In this document: piece after piece, positions 35,318 through 42,149 of the stretch
How positions within the stretch are numbered: the stretch's first letter is position 1
Layout: each line of letters begins with the position of its first letter
Assembly (NCBI GenBank): GCA_045603205.1
Contig: JAZULS010000046.1
Span: 6,971 to 70,970, forward strand
Length of the DNA: 64,000 nucleotides
Direction of reading: 5' to 3'
Source of the DNA: RUG11130 sp045603205
Lineage (GTDB): Bacteria > Bacillota > Clostridia > Oscillospirales > CAG-272
Translations under genes and position numbers: made by a program
Notes under the pieces: generated by a model
Databases searched by the model: none
Told to the model about the DNA's origin: nothing
Seen by the model: only the letters and a program-made list of their open reading frames with translations

Positions 35318-36403
35318 ATGGAATACGTTACCGAATATAAAAAGCTTTCGTCAGACGTTTTGGGAGAATACTTCGTTGGATACAACTCTTTCGAAGGATT
35401 TGTAGGAAAATATATAGATCAGGTTGATGAAAAGAAACTGAGACGGTTATACGTAATTAAAGGAGCAGCAGGAACGGGGAAAAGCACCATAATGAAAACC
35501 GTTACGGCAGAAGCCCAAAAGGCGGGATATAATGTGGAGCGTTACGCTTGCGGTTCTGATCCGGATTCCCTTGATTTAATAATTGTTAACTCAAAAGTGG
35601 CACTTATAGACGGTACATCACCCCACAGTCACGATCTTGCTTTTCCGGGAGCTTCTTCAGAATTTATAGATCTATCTAAATTCTGGGACAGTTCTAAGCT
35701 TGTGGAGAAACGTGGCGAAATCATAAATTTAACTGAGCAAAAGAAGCAAAGTTATGAGAATACATACAGACAACTCAGAGCTGTCAGGACATTAAGACTT
35801 GAGAACTCTGATTATATAAAAAAAGTTTTAGATTTACCTAAACTAAATAAGAGTCTTGACCGATTGGTGAAAGGACTGGGTAAATCTGACGGGGAGGGTA
35901 AGGCGATACCAAGGATCTTGAGATCTGTGGGAATGAAAGGATTTTATCGTCTTGACACATTCGAAACCTCTGCGCAAACGCTGATTTCGGTTTCCGACGT
36001 ATATTCGTCGGCTTACGAATACATGCGTTGTTTTGCGGAAAAATTAAAATTCGCCAAACTGAGCTTTGAATATAGCTTCGATCCTATTTGTCCAGAGCAT
36101 ATTTGCGAGATTTTTGTGCCTTCCGCCTCTGTGCTTGTCACAGTAGAGCAAATTGATAATGCCGACAGACATATCAATATGCATAGATTCGTAAAAAGTG
36201 AAGAATTGTCCTCACGCCGAGGATGGTTAAGGCTGTCAGCAAAGTGTTGTAGTTCAATATTAGATGAGGTAAAGGTCTCACTTGAGGCGGCAGGAAAGGC
36301 GCATTTTGCCCTTGAGGGAATATACTCGTCCAGTGTAGATTTTAAAGCTTTGTCGAATTATACGGAAGCACTTGCAGAGAAGATAATAGCCATGTGCCGT
36401 TAA
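35318..36403 (+). CDS. P-loop nucleotide-binding protein (PRK06851-like)
   Basis: A 361-residue protein with Walker A in IKGAAGTGKSTIMKTV (near residue 50). The family-like strings YACGSDPDSLDLIIV and ALIDGTSPHSHD follow. A weaker second domain lies in the C-terminal half without a clear second P-loop, although family members usually have two. Sequence-wise it fits a poorly studied Firmicutes ATPase/kinase family with no known function. A GGAGG site precedes the start. It is more AT-rich than the housekeeping genes and begins the accessory stretch that runs to 39.2 kb. Confidence 0.75.
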   Translation: MEYVTEYKKLSSDVLGEYFVGYNSFEGFVGKYIDQVDEKKLRRLYVIKGAAGTGKSTIMKTVTAEAQKAGYNVERYACGSDPDSLDLIIVNSKVALIDGTSPHSHDLAFPGASSEFIDLSKFWDSSKLVEKRGEIINLTEQKKQSYENTYRQLRAVRTLRLENSDYIKKVLDLPKLNKSLDRLVKGLGKSDGEGKAIPRILRSVGMKGFYRLDTFETSAQTLISVSDVYSSAYEYMRCFAEKLKFAKLSFEYSFDPICPEHICEIFVPSASVLVTVEQIDNADRHINMHRFVKSEELSSRRGWLRLSAKCCSSILDEVKVSLEAAGKAHFALEGIYSSSVDFKALSNYTEALAEKIIAMCR

Positions 36404-36518
36404 ATGTATTTAAACTGTTAACATATTGTACTAAAAAAGTTCAGTTTATGGTTTTATTTGTTTAATAAAAAAAGGTTATAATATGATAAACAAATAAATC
36501 CATAAGGGGTACGAATAG

Positions 36519-36926
36519 TTGAACGGATTCAGAGCAAAACTTCAGCGTTTTTTTTCGGGCAGATACGGCCTTGACAGCTTCGGATATTTCCTGCTTATTT
36601 TTTACGCTGTCCTTTGTGTAATAAACGCTATTTTCAGATCGTACGTTATTCAGCTTATAACCATAGTTGTAGCAATTTATGCTATGTTCCGTCTCATGTC
36701 CCGAAATTTCTATAAAAGAAGTGCTGAAAACAGAAAGTTTTTGAAGGTCTGGGGTCCTGTAAAAACCGAACTGAAGCTGTTTGTTGACAGATTCAAGTAT
36801 ATAAAGACCTCGAGATTCCGTAAATGTAAGCACTGCAAGGCGATAATCAAGCTCCCCTATAAAAAGGGAAAGCACACCGTCAGATGCCCCAAGTGTTCCC
36901 AGAGATTCGACGTAAATATTCTTTAA
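36519..36926 (+). CDS. Small membrane protein with C-terminal zinc ribbon, TTG start
   Basis: A 135-residue hypothetical. Two hydrophobic helices (about 21-57: FGYFLLIFYAVLCVINAIF and LITIVVAIYAMF) are followed by a basic linker. A C-terminal zinc ribbon (CKHC near 103, CPKC near 122) ends in QRFDVNIL. Similar short membrane zinc-ribbon proteins are common in Clostridia without known function. The start appears to be TTG 36519 with AAGGGG ten bases upstream, because the next in-frame ATG would delete both helices. A terminator follows directly. Confidence 0.75.
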   Translation: MNGFRAKLQRFFSGRYGLDSFGYFLLIFYAVLCVINAIFRSYVIQLITIVVAIYAMFRLMSRNFYKRSAENRKFLKVWGPVKTELKLFVDRFKYIKTSRFRKCKHCKAIIKLPYKKGKHTVRCPKCSQRFDVNIL

Positions 36927-36930
36927 AATA

Positions 36931-36960
36931 AAGCAGCGGAGGGAAGCCTTCGCTGTTTTT
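36931..36960 (+). terminator. Terminator after the zinc-ribbon protein
   Basis: CAGCG (36934-36938) pairs with CGCTG (36951-36955), with an inner AGG/CCT pairing, followed by a T-run. Confidence 0.75.
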
Positions 36961-37004
36961 GCGTTAGTAGAAATGTTTGAACTGTTTAGGTAGCCTAACA
37001 TTAG

Positions 37005-37033
37005 TTGAATTATTCATTTGCTTGTGGTATAAT
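37005..37033 (+). promoter_or_regulatory. Sigma-A promoter of the Nudix-HIT-TmrB-NTase cluster
   Basis: TTGAAT (37005-37010), 17 bp, TATAAT (37028-37033). Just upstream lies the palindrome GTTTAGGTAGCCTAAC, a possible operator. Confidence 0.65.
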
Positions 37034-37082
37034 TGAAGAAAATTAGTTCGATAAACTGGAATTCGGCGAGGTGGTGGGTCTT

Positions 37083-37496
37083 GTGATATATGAAAAATCA
37101 TGTGGGGCGGTAGTCTTTAGCCGAAGTAATAACAAAATTAAATATTTGTTAATAAGAAATTTAACAGGCATATACGGATTCCCTAAAGGTCATGTCGAAC
37201 AAGGCGAAACCGAAGAACAAACAGCACTCAGAGAAGTCTTTGAAGAAGTGGGAGTTGTTGTGAAATTTCTTCCTGGCTTTAGAAGTGAAGATGAACACCC
37301 TATTCCACAAAAAGAAAATACCATTAAGCAAATCGTGTACTTCCTTGGTGAGTATTGCGACCAGGAGTTTACTTATCAAAAAGAAGAATTGACGGATGCT
37401 TTATTGCTGGATTACGAAACTGCTATGACTTTGTTTCAATTTGAGAGTAGTAAAAGAATATTAACAGAGGCCAACAACTTCTTATTAGGCAGATAA
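37083..37496 (+). CDS. Nudix hydrolase (diadenosine tetraphosphatase-like)
   Basis: The 137-residue Nudix protein has a complete Nudix box (GHVEQGETEEQTALREVFEE plus VG, near residues 36-58). An N-terminal YEKSCGAVVFSR strand is like that of bis(5'-nucleosyl)-tetraphosphatases. The substrate could be Ap4A or another nucleotide conjugate. I place the start at GTG 37083 behind GAGGTGG; another GTG at 37071 is in frame. It is the first gene of a compact AT-rich unit with a HIT protein, a TmrB-like protein and a nucleotidyltransferase, and its codon usage differs from the flanking core genes. Confidence 0.85.
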   Translation: MIYEKSCGAVVFSRSNNKIKYLLIRNLTGIYGFPKGHVEQGETEEQTALREVFEEVGVVVKFLPGFRSEDEHPIPQKENTIKQIVYFLGEYCDQEFTYQKEELTDALLLDYETAMTLFQFESSKRILTEANNFLLGR

Positions 37497-37524
37497 ATTT
37501 CAATTTTAAAGTAAGGTGAGTATG

Positions 37525-37917
37525 ATGGAGTGCGTTTTTTGCCATAAGGAAAAATTAGTCACAGATATTATTTATGAAGATGAAGTGGTAATGGCTTTTA
37601 TGGATATGGACCCTATAAATGAAGGGCATATTCTTCTTGTTCCAAAAGCACATTATCTTGATGTAGATGAAATACCAGATGAAACACTTTCACATTTGAT
37701 GATTGTATCAAAGAAAATTGTATCTTCTTTGAAGGAAATATATAAACCTAATGGATATAGTATTATGCAGAATGGTGGAGAGTTTAATGATGTAGGACAT
37801 TATCATCTACATATTTTTCCAAGATATATAGGAGATGGCTTTGGGTGGACTTATAAAGAAGATATAAAAGATGTAAACTCCGAAATAGCAAAAAGAATTA
37901 GAGACAGAATTAAGTAA
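37525..37917 (+). CDS. HIT-family hydrolase
   Basis: The 130-residue histidine-triad protein begins MECVFCHKEK, with triad GHYHLHIFPR near residue 95. It is of the Fhit/HinT superfamily acting on nucleotide conjugates. It differs clearly from the hinT gene at 3.8 kb. The start is ATG 37525, with AAGGTG six bases upstream; ATG 37522 and GTG 37516 are in-frame alternatives. It is AT-rich like its neighbours, and the HIT plus Nudix pairing suggests clearance of dinucleoside polyphosphates or nucleotide adducts (inference). Confidence 0.85.
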   Translation: MECVFCHKEKLVTDIIYEDEVVMAFMDMDPINEGHILLVPKAHYLDVDEIPDETLSHLMIVSKKIVSSLKEIYKPNGYSIMQNGGEFNDVGHYHLHIFPRYIGDGFGWTYKEDIKDVNSEIAKRIRDRIK

Positions 37918-37946
37918 ATTCCAATATATGTGGGAGAAATAAGTTT

Positions 37947-38480
37947 ATGATTATTTGGATAAATGGCTGTTTTGGAGTAGGTAAAACAGAAACTGCAAAC
38001 AGATTGCAAGGTTTGATAGAAAACTCACATATTTATGACCCAGAGCAGGTCGGAGCCTTTCTATGGGATAATTTTCCCGTCCCTTTGAAACGCAAAGGTG
38101 ATTTTCAGGATATTGAACTGTGGAGAGAATTTAATTACAAATATATAAAATATATCTATCATAATTTTGACGGACACATTATTATTCCTATGACACTTGT
38201 GAATCCCGATTATTATCATGAAATCATTGGCAAATTACAAGCAGATGGAATAGAATTGCTTCACTTTATCTTGAAAGCACCGAAAGATGTTATAGTAGAG
38301 CGTCTGATACATCGAGGAGAGGAAAAAGGCTCTTGGGCAGAACAGCAGATTGACAGATGTATTAAAGCTTTTGATGGCAGCATTCATGGCGAAGTAGTTG
38401 ATACAGAAAAAATGTCTGTCAATGAAGTTACAGAATACATACTAAAAAAATGCTTTTCTTCGACAAATGCTAATTTTTAG
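37947..38480 (+). CDS. TmrB-like ATP-binding protein
   Basis: A 177-residue P-loop protein. From memory it resembles B. subtilis TmrB (tunicamycin resistance) along its length: MIIWINGCFGVGKTETANRL, the YDPEQVG motif, WREFNYKYI, IIIPMTLVNPDYYHEIIGKL and SWAEQQIDRCI. TmrB is thought to bind tunicamycin; here the ligand is unproven. Walker A is at residues 7-15. GGGAG precedes the start. This is the third gene of the AT-rich cluster, compatible with a resistance or detoxification role. Confidence 0.8.
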   Translation: MIIWINGCFGVGKTETANRLQGLIENSHIYDPEQVGAFLWDNFPVPLKRKGDFQDIELWREFNYKYIKYIYHNFDGHIIIPMTLVNPDYYHEIIGKLQADGIELLHFILKAPKDVIVERLIHRGEEKGSWAEQQIDRCIKAFDGSIHGEVVDTEKMSVNEVTEYILKKCFSSTNANF

Positions 38481-38492
38481 GAGGTCATTAAG

Positions 38493-39149
38493 ATGATTGA
38501 TATTACTGCTTGGATGAATGATTTTTTGCAAAAGTTAAATGACACATTCCGCGACCGTGTGTGGTTTGTTGGTTTGCAAGGCAGTTATGGCCGTGGCGAA
38601 GCAACAGAAACCAGCGATATTGATGCTGTTGTAATACTTGATGAATTATCTGTTTTAGATATTCAATCATATAATGCAATGCTGAATACCTTGCCGAGAA
38701 GAGAACTGGTTTGCGGATTTATTTCAGGCAAAGAAGAGATTTTGAACTGGGAGCCATCCGACCTTTTTCAATTTTATAATGACACAACACCTATAAAAGG
38801 AAGTCTTGATGAACTGCTTTCGGTAATTGACGAGGGAGCAGTTGACAGAGCGATAAAAATCTGCGCCTGCAACATTTACCACGGCTGCGTACACAATATG
38901 CTTCACGAAAAGAGCGAAGAGGTTTTACGAGGTCTGTATAAATCGGCTTCTTTTGTTGTACAGGCAATCGTTTTTAAACAGAAGGGTGAATATATCCGTC
39001 ATCAAAAGGAACTGCTTGATGTGGTGTCGTCCGAGGAACACGCCATTGCGGAAATCTTTTTGCACTTGAAAAACGGTGGCGAGATGGACTTTGCATCAAT
39101 GTCCGAGACCCTGTTTGCGTGGTCAAAAAGGTGGATCGGAGCTAAGTAA
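38493..39149 (+). CDS. Nucleotidyltransferase-domain protein
   Basis: A 218-residue protein with a polymerase-beta-like nucleotidyltransferase core: GLQGSYGRGEATETSDIDAV (near residues 27-46) has the GS and DxD signature. The C-terminal half is helical, compatible with a HEPN-like or aminoglycoside-nucleotidyltransferase helical domain. It could modify a small molecule, such as an aminoglycoside-like antibiotic, or a protein. It is the last gene of the AT-rich cluster; GGAGG is nine bases upstream. Composition is nearer the core genome at its 3' end than in the first three genes. Confidence 0.8.
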   Translation: MIDITAWMNDFLQKLNDTFRDRVWFVGLQGSYGRGEATETSDIDAVVILDELSVLDIQSYNAMLNTLPRRELVCGFISGKEEILNWEPSDLFQFYNDTTPIKGSLDELLSVIDEGAVDRAIKICACNIYHGCVHNMLHEKSEEVLRGLYKSASFVVQAIVFKQKGEYIRHQKELLDVVSSEEHAIAEIFLHLKNGGEMDFASMSETLFAWSKRWIGAK

Positions 39150-39152
39150 AAC

Positions 39153-39176
39153 AAAAAACTCCCCAAAAGGGGAGTT
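39153..39176 (-). terminator. Terminator of tRNA-Thr (minus strand)
   Basis: AACTCCCC (39157-39164) pairs with GGGGAGTT (39169-39176) around AAAA. On the minus strand it follows the tRNA and ends in a T-run. Confidence 0.85.
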
Positions 39177-39177
39177 A

Positions 39178-39250
39178 AGCTGGTGACCGGACTTGAACCG
39201 GTGACCTGTTGATTACGAATCAACTGCTCTACCGACTGAGCCACACCAGC
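39178..39250 (-). tRNA. tRNA-Thr (anticodon CGT)
   Basis: The minus strand folds as a full cloverleaf: acceptor GCTGGTG/CACCAGC, D-arm GGCTCAGTCGGTAGAGC, and an anticodon arm GTTGA-loop-TCAAC with loop TTCGTAA (anticodon CGT, codon ACG). The T-arm contains GGTTCAAGTCC. The 3' CCA is not encoded. It has its own promoter and terminator and borders the AT-rich cluster, but I found no duplicated tRNA end that would mark an attachment site. Confidence 0.95.
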
Positions 39251-39259
39251 AACGATGTT

Positions 39260-39288
39260 ATTTTACTACAAAAGGCGTAAAAAGTCAA
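39260..39288 (-). promoter_or_regulatory. Promoter of tRNA-Thr
   Basis: On the minus strand TTGACT (39288-39283), 17 bp, TAAAAT (39265-39260), ending ten bases before the mature tRNA. Confidence 0.7.
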
Positions 39289-39327
39289 TACGAAAATCCA
39301 ACTAAATAAATATTTAATCTAAATAAA

Positions 39328-39355
39328 TAGGGAACGGAATTTTTACCGTTCCCTA
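39328..39355 (-). terminator. Terminator of the ABC-DUF1854-ABC operon
   Basis: TAGGGAACGG (39328-39337) pairs with CCGTTCCCTA (39346-39355). On the minus strand it lies just after the stop of the last ABC gene and is followed by ATTTATTTAG. Confidence 0.75.
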
Positions 39356-39359
39356 TAAT

Positions 39360-41561
39360 TTATTTCTTTGAAAACTTGGACATCTGTCGCTGAGCCATAA
39401 CAAGCTCGTAATAGATGCCGCGTGCCTTCATCAGCTCTTCGTGAGGACCGAATTCAGCAAGCTTCCCGCGGTCCAGTACAAGTATCTTGTCAGCGTTTCT
39501 GAGGGTTGAAAGCCTGTGAGCGATAGCAAGAGTGGTTCTGTCCCTCGTCAGCTTGTATAGCACATCCTGAACTTCCTTTTCTGTCTCAGTGTCGAGAGCG
39601 GAGGTGGCTTCATCAAGAATAAGGATCTTCGGGTCTCTCAGCAGAGCACGTGCAATGGAAACTCTCTGTCTCTCACCACCCGAAAGAGTGTATCCTTTCT
39701 CTCCTACATAAGTGTTGTATCCATCCGGAAGCTTTACGATAAATTTATGAGCTCCCGCCAGCTTTGCCGCCGCTATAACCTCTTCTCTCGTCGCTCCGGG
39801 TTTGGCGTAACTGATGTTGTCGTAGACACTTCCTGAGAAAAGGTATGTCTCCTGCAGTACAACACCCATCTGAGAGCGCAGGGAAGCCTGTGAGATGTCT
39901 TTAAGGTCCACTCCGTCCACTCTTATGGTGCCGAATTGAGGGTCGTACAGACGCATTACGAGGTTTATAAGTGTGGATTTTCCAACGCCCGAACGACCAA
40001 CGATACCGATCATCTCACCTTTGTTTATGCTGAAATTCAGCTCTTTCAGTACGGGTGTGCCTTCGTCGTAAGAGAAGCTGACGTTTTCAAAATCAATGCG
40101 ACCTTCGATGTCAAGCTCTACAGGCTCCACTGCATCAACTATCTCATTCTCCTCGTCGATGATCTCGAATATTTTAGCTACCGAGGTGGATGTACGTGAG
40201 ATAATATCGGGAAGACGTGAGATCCATCTAAGAGGACCGTATACTATAGCTACGTAAGAGGAAAACTGTGCCATCTCACCTATAGTCATCCTGCCTCCCA
40301 GAATTTCATTACCGACGAAATAAAGGATAAAGAATTCACCAATACCGAGGATAAAACCAAGCAGAGGCATAATGCTGCCCGTAAAGGTTGAGGTTCTGAT
40401 CGAAACATCACGTTCGTCACCGGAAGCCTTGGCAAATCGCGAGATCTCCTTTTGCTCCTGACCAAAAGCCTTGACCACTCGGATTCCCGAAAATGTGTCG
40501 TGAAGCACGGATGAAGCTTTTGAAGAGGTAATCCAAGAAAGCTTGAAATACTTATGTAGCCTCGACATCACGAATCTGTTTAAAAATATGATGACAGGCA
40601 AGGGGCAGAGAACAAGCAGAGCTATATTTGCGTTGTAAAAGAACAGGAACGAGCCAACGGCAACAAGGGTTACCAACATTTGAACGATCTCGCCAAGCTG
40701 ATGCACGAGAAAGTCTTTAATAACCTGCGTATCATGAGATACCCTGTGGATGAGGTTGCCTGCAGTACGTGCGTGGATCTTCGCAATGGACAACGCTTGA
40801 ATCTTGTCAAATGTTATCTGTCTCAGCCGTGCGATCAGCCCCGTTCCTGCGTTCAACATAAGAAGAGAGCGTGCGGAAGACAAAATAAGACTCAGTATAT
40901 TCACAGCAAAGATCGAAACGATAACCGTTACGAAGCCGGCAAGCAGAGGGTTCACGCCGTTTATATACTTATCCACCAAAATCTTGTTAAGATATGGCGG
41001 GATCAGATTAACCGCGGCGGCGACAAAATACAACACAATTGATGCGATTATCGTCCATTTCCAAGGAGAAGCGATCACAAGAAGTCTCTTGATATAGGAC
41101 GTTTTATCTGCGCAGTGGAGACACATCTTGCTGCCTCGTCTGAAGGGACGACCGCATTTAGGGCACACCGATCCCGTTTTGTATTCTCGGGGAGCACCTG
41201 ATAAAGTGCCGTTTTTCAGCTTTAGAAGGTCACCGCAGGCGGATATGAACATATCAACGGAAACGTTGTCGCCACGGCAAAGCGTGATTGTGTCTCCGTT
41301 TGTGAGTTCTGCCTCGACAGATACACAACCGATGCCTTTGTTTATGGAGTAATCTGAGATTTCGCCTAAATTCAGACGCTTTACAACGTTGCCGCCCTCC
41401 GAAGAAAATATCTCCTTGTTCGTCACAAGAACGAAACCGTCTTTGATCTTTTGTGAAGTCTCAAGACTGAGGCTGTAGGGGAAAATTATCCTCGCGTCCT
41501 CTTCATTTTCACATAAACCGAGAGTGACGGCAGAGAAGAGCAGTTTTTCAATACTGTACAT
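39360..41561 (-). CDS. ABC exporter with N-terminal extension and zinc ribbon (third gene of module)
   Basis: A 733-residue ABC half-transporter. Residues 1-125 are a soluble beta-rich domain of unknown fold (LVTNKEIFSSEGG, LTNGDTITLCRGDN). Residues 133-150 are a zinc ribbon (Cys 133, 136, 147, 150). A six-helix exporter domain follows, then an intact nucleotide-binding domain: Walker A GRSGVGKSTL, signature TLSGGERQRVSIARALL and Walker B ILILDEATSALD. It is 20 bp downstream of the DUF1854 gene and shares its architecture with the first gene of the operon, so the two likely form a heterodimer (inference). Confidence 0.88.
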   Translation of the reverse strand: MYSIEKLLFSAVTLGLCENEEDARIIFPYSLSLETSQKIKDGFVLVTNKEIFSSEGGNVVKRLNLGEISDYSINKGIGCVSVEAELTNGDTITLCRGDNVSVDMFISACGDLLKLKNGTLSGAPREYKTGSVCPKCGRPFRRGSKMCLHCADKTSYIKRLLVIASPWKWTIIASIVLYFVAAAVNLIPPYLNKILVDKYINGVNPLLAGFVTVIVSIFAVNILSLILSSARSLLMLNAGTGLIARLRQITFDKIQALSIAKIHARTAGNLIHRVSHDTQVIKDFLVHQLGEIVQMLVTLVAVGSFLFFYNANIALLVLCPLPVIIFLNRFVMSRLHKYFKLSWITSSKASSVLHDTFSGIRVVKAFGQEQKEISRFAKASGDERDVSIRTSTFTGSIMPLLGFILGIGEFFILYFVGNEILGGRMTIGEMAQFSSYVAIVYGPLRWISRLPDIISRTSTSVAKIFEIIDEENEIVDAVEPVELDIEGRIDFENVSFSYDEGTPVLKELNFSINKGEMIGIVGRSGVGKSTLINLVMRLYDPQFGTIRVDGVDLKDISQASLRSQMGVVLQETYLFSGSVYDNISYAKPGATREEVIAAAKLAGAHKFIVKLPDGYNTYVGEKGYTLSGGERQRVSIARALLRDPKILILDEATSALDTETEKEVQDVLYKLTRDRTTLAIAHRLSTLRNADKILVLDRGKLAEFGPHEELMKARGIYYELVMAQRQMSKFSKK

Positions 41562-41581
41562 TATTTTAAATTACCTCTTAA

Positions 41582-42112
41582 TTACAAATACAGCTCAACG
41601 ATTCGTCTGCTTTTCTTGTCAAGCTGACTCAAAGGCGGGAGCTTAAAACGGTTGCCGTCAATATCCGTTATCATGATATCACCGAACTTGTTTACGATAA
41701 CGTTTGAACCGGACGTGCGGGTTGAAAAAGAAATCTCTCCCTCGTCACCGATGCATTTCCAAAAAGAAGAACCGAACCTTTCCTTAACGGAAATTACACT
41801 TTTAAGACAGCAAACGTAGTATTTGTTCAGAAGTTCCTTTTTTAAAAGCTCTGCTTCAGTCTCACCAAAAACGTCCAAGTTGTCGATTATGCCTATCTCT
41901 ACAGAATCGCTGTCGAGTACGGAGATGAACTTCCACGGCATATCAAAAGGGAAGTTTCGGTGCAGATTTACCCTCGAATATTTGCTTTCTTCTCCGCTTG
42001 TGGAAACTATCGTACCTAAAAAATCGCCTCTTTTTTCGAAAGTGCAGTTTTCGGGGGTGAGATACAGTATTCCAGCGGCTTCAAGCAGCTGTTTTTCCGA
42101 ATTTTTATCCAT
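41582..42112 (-). CDS. DUF1854 family protein
   Basis: A 176-residue soluble protein. The pattern matches DUF1854 as I remember it: ILYLTPENCTFEKRGDFLG at the N-terminus, NFPFDMPWKFISVLDSD in the middle (the family has FPISAPxxGISLVD), then EIGIIDNL. It ends DIDGNRFKLPPLSQLDKKS followed by RRIVELYL. The family has been annotated beside an ABC transporter near cyanophycin genes in proteobacteria. It sits tightly between two ABC exporters here and is probably their accessory subunit. No cyanophycin synthetase or cyanophycinase is in this window. The function is unknown. Confidence 0.82.
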   Translation of the reverse strand: MDKNSEKQLLEAAGILYLTPENCTFEKRGDFLGTIVSTSGEESKYSRVNLHRNFPFDMPWKFISVLDSDSVEIGIIDNLDVFGETEAELLKKELLNKYYVCCLKSVISVKERFGSSFWKCIGDEGEISFSTRTSGSNVIVNKFGDIMITDIDGNRFKLPPLSQLDKKSRRIVELYL

Positions 42113-42149
42113 TGAACATTACCTCAAATTTAAATTTATACGGGCAAAC

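Noticed and set aside
39150..39360. Integration (att) site at tRNA-Thr for the AT-rich cluster
   Set aside because: I looked for a repeat of the tRNA 3' end around 36.9-39.2 kb and saw none, and no integrase gene is present.
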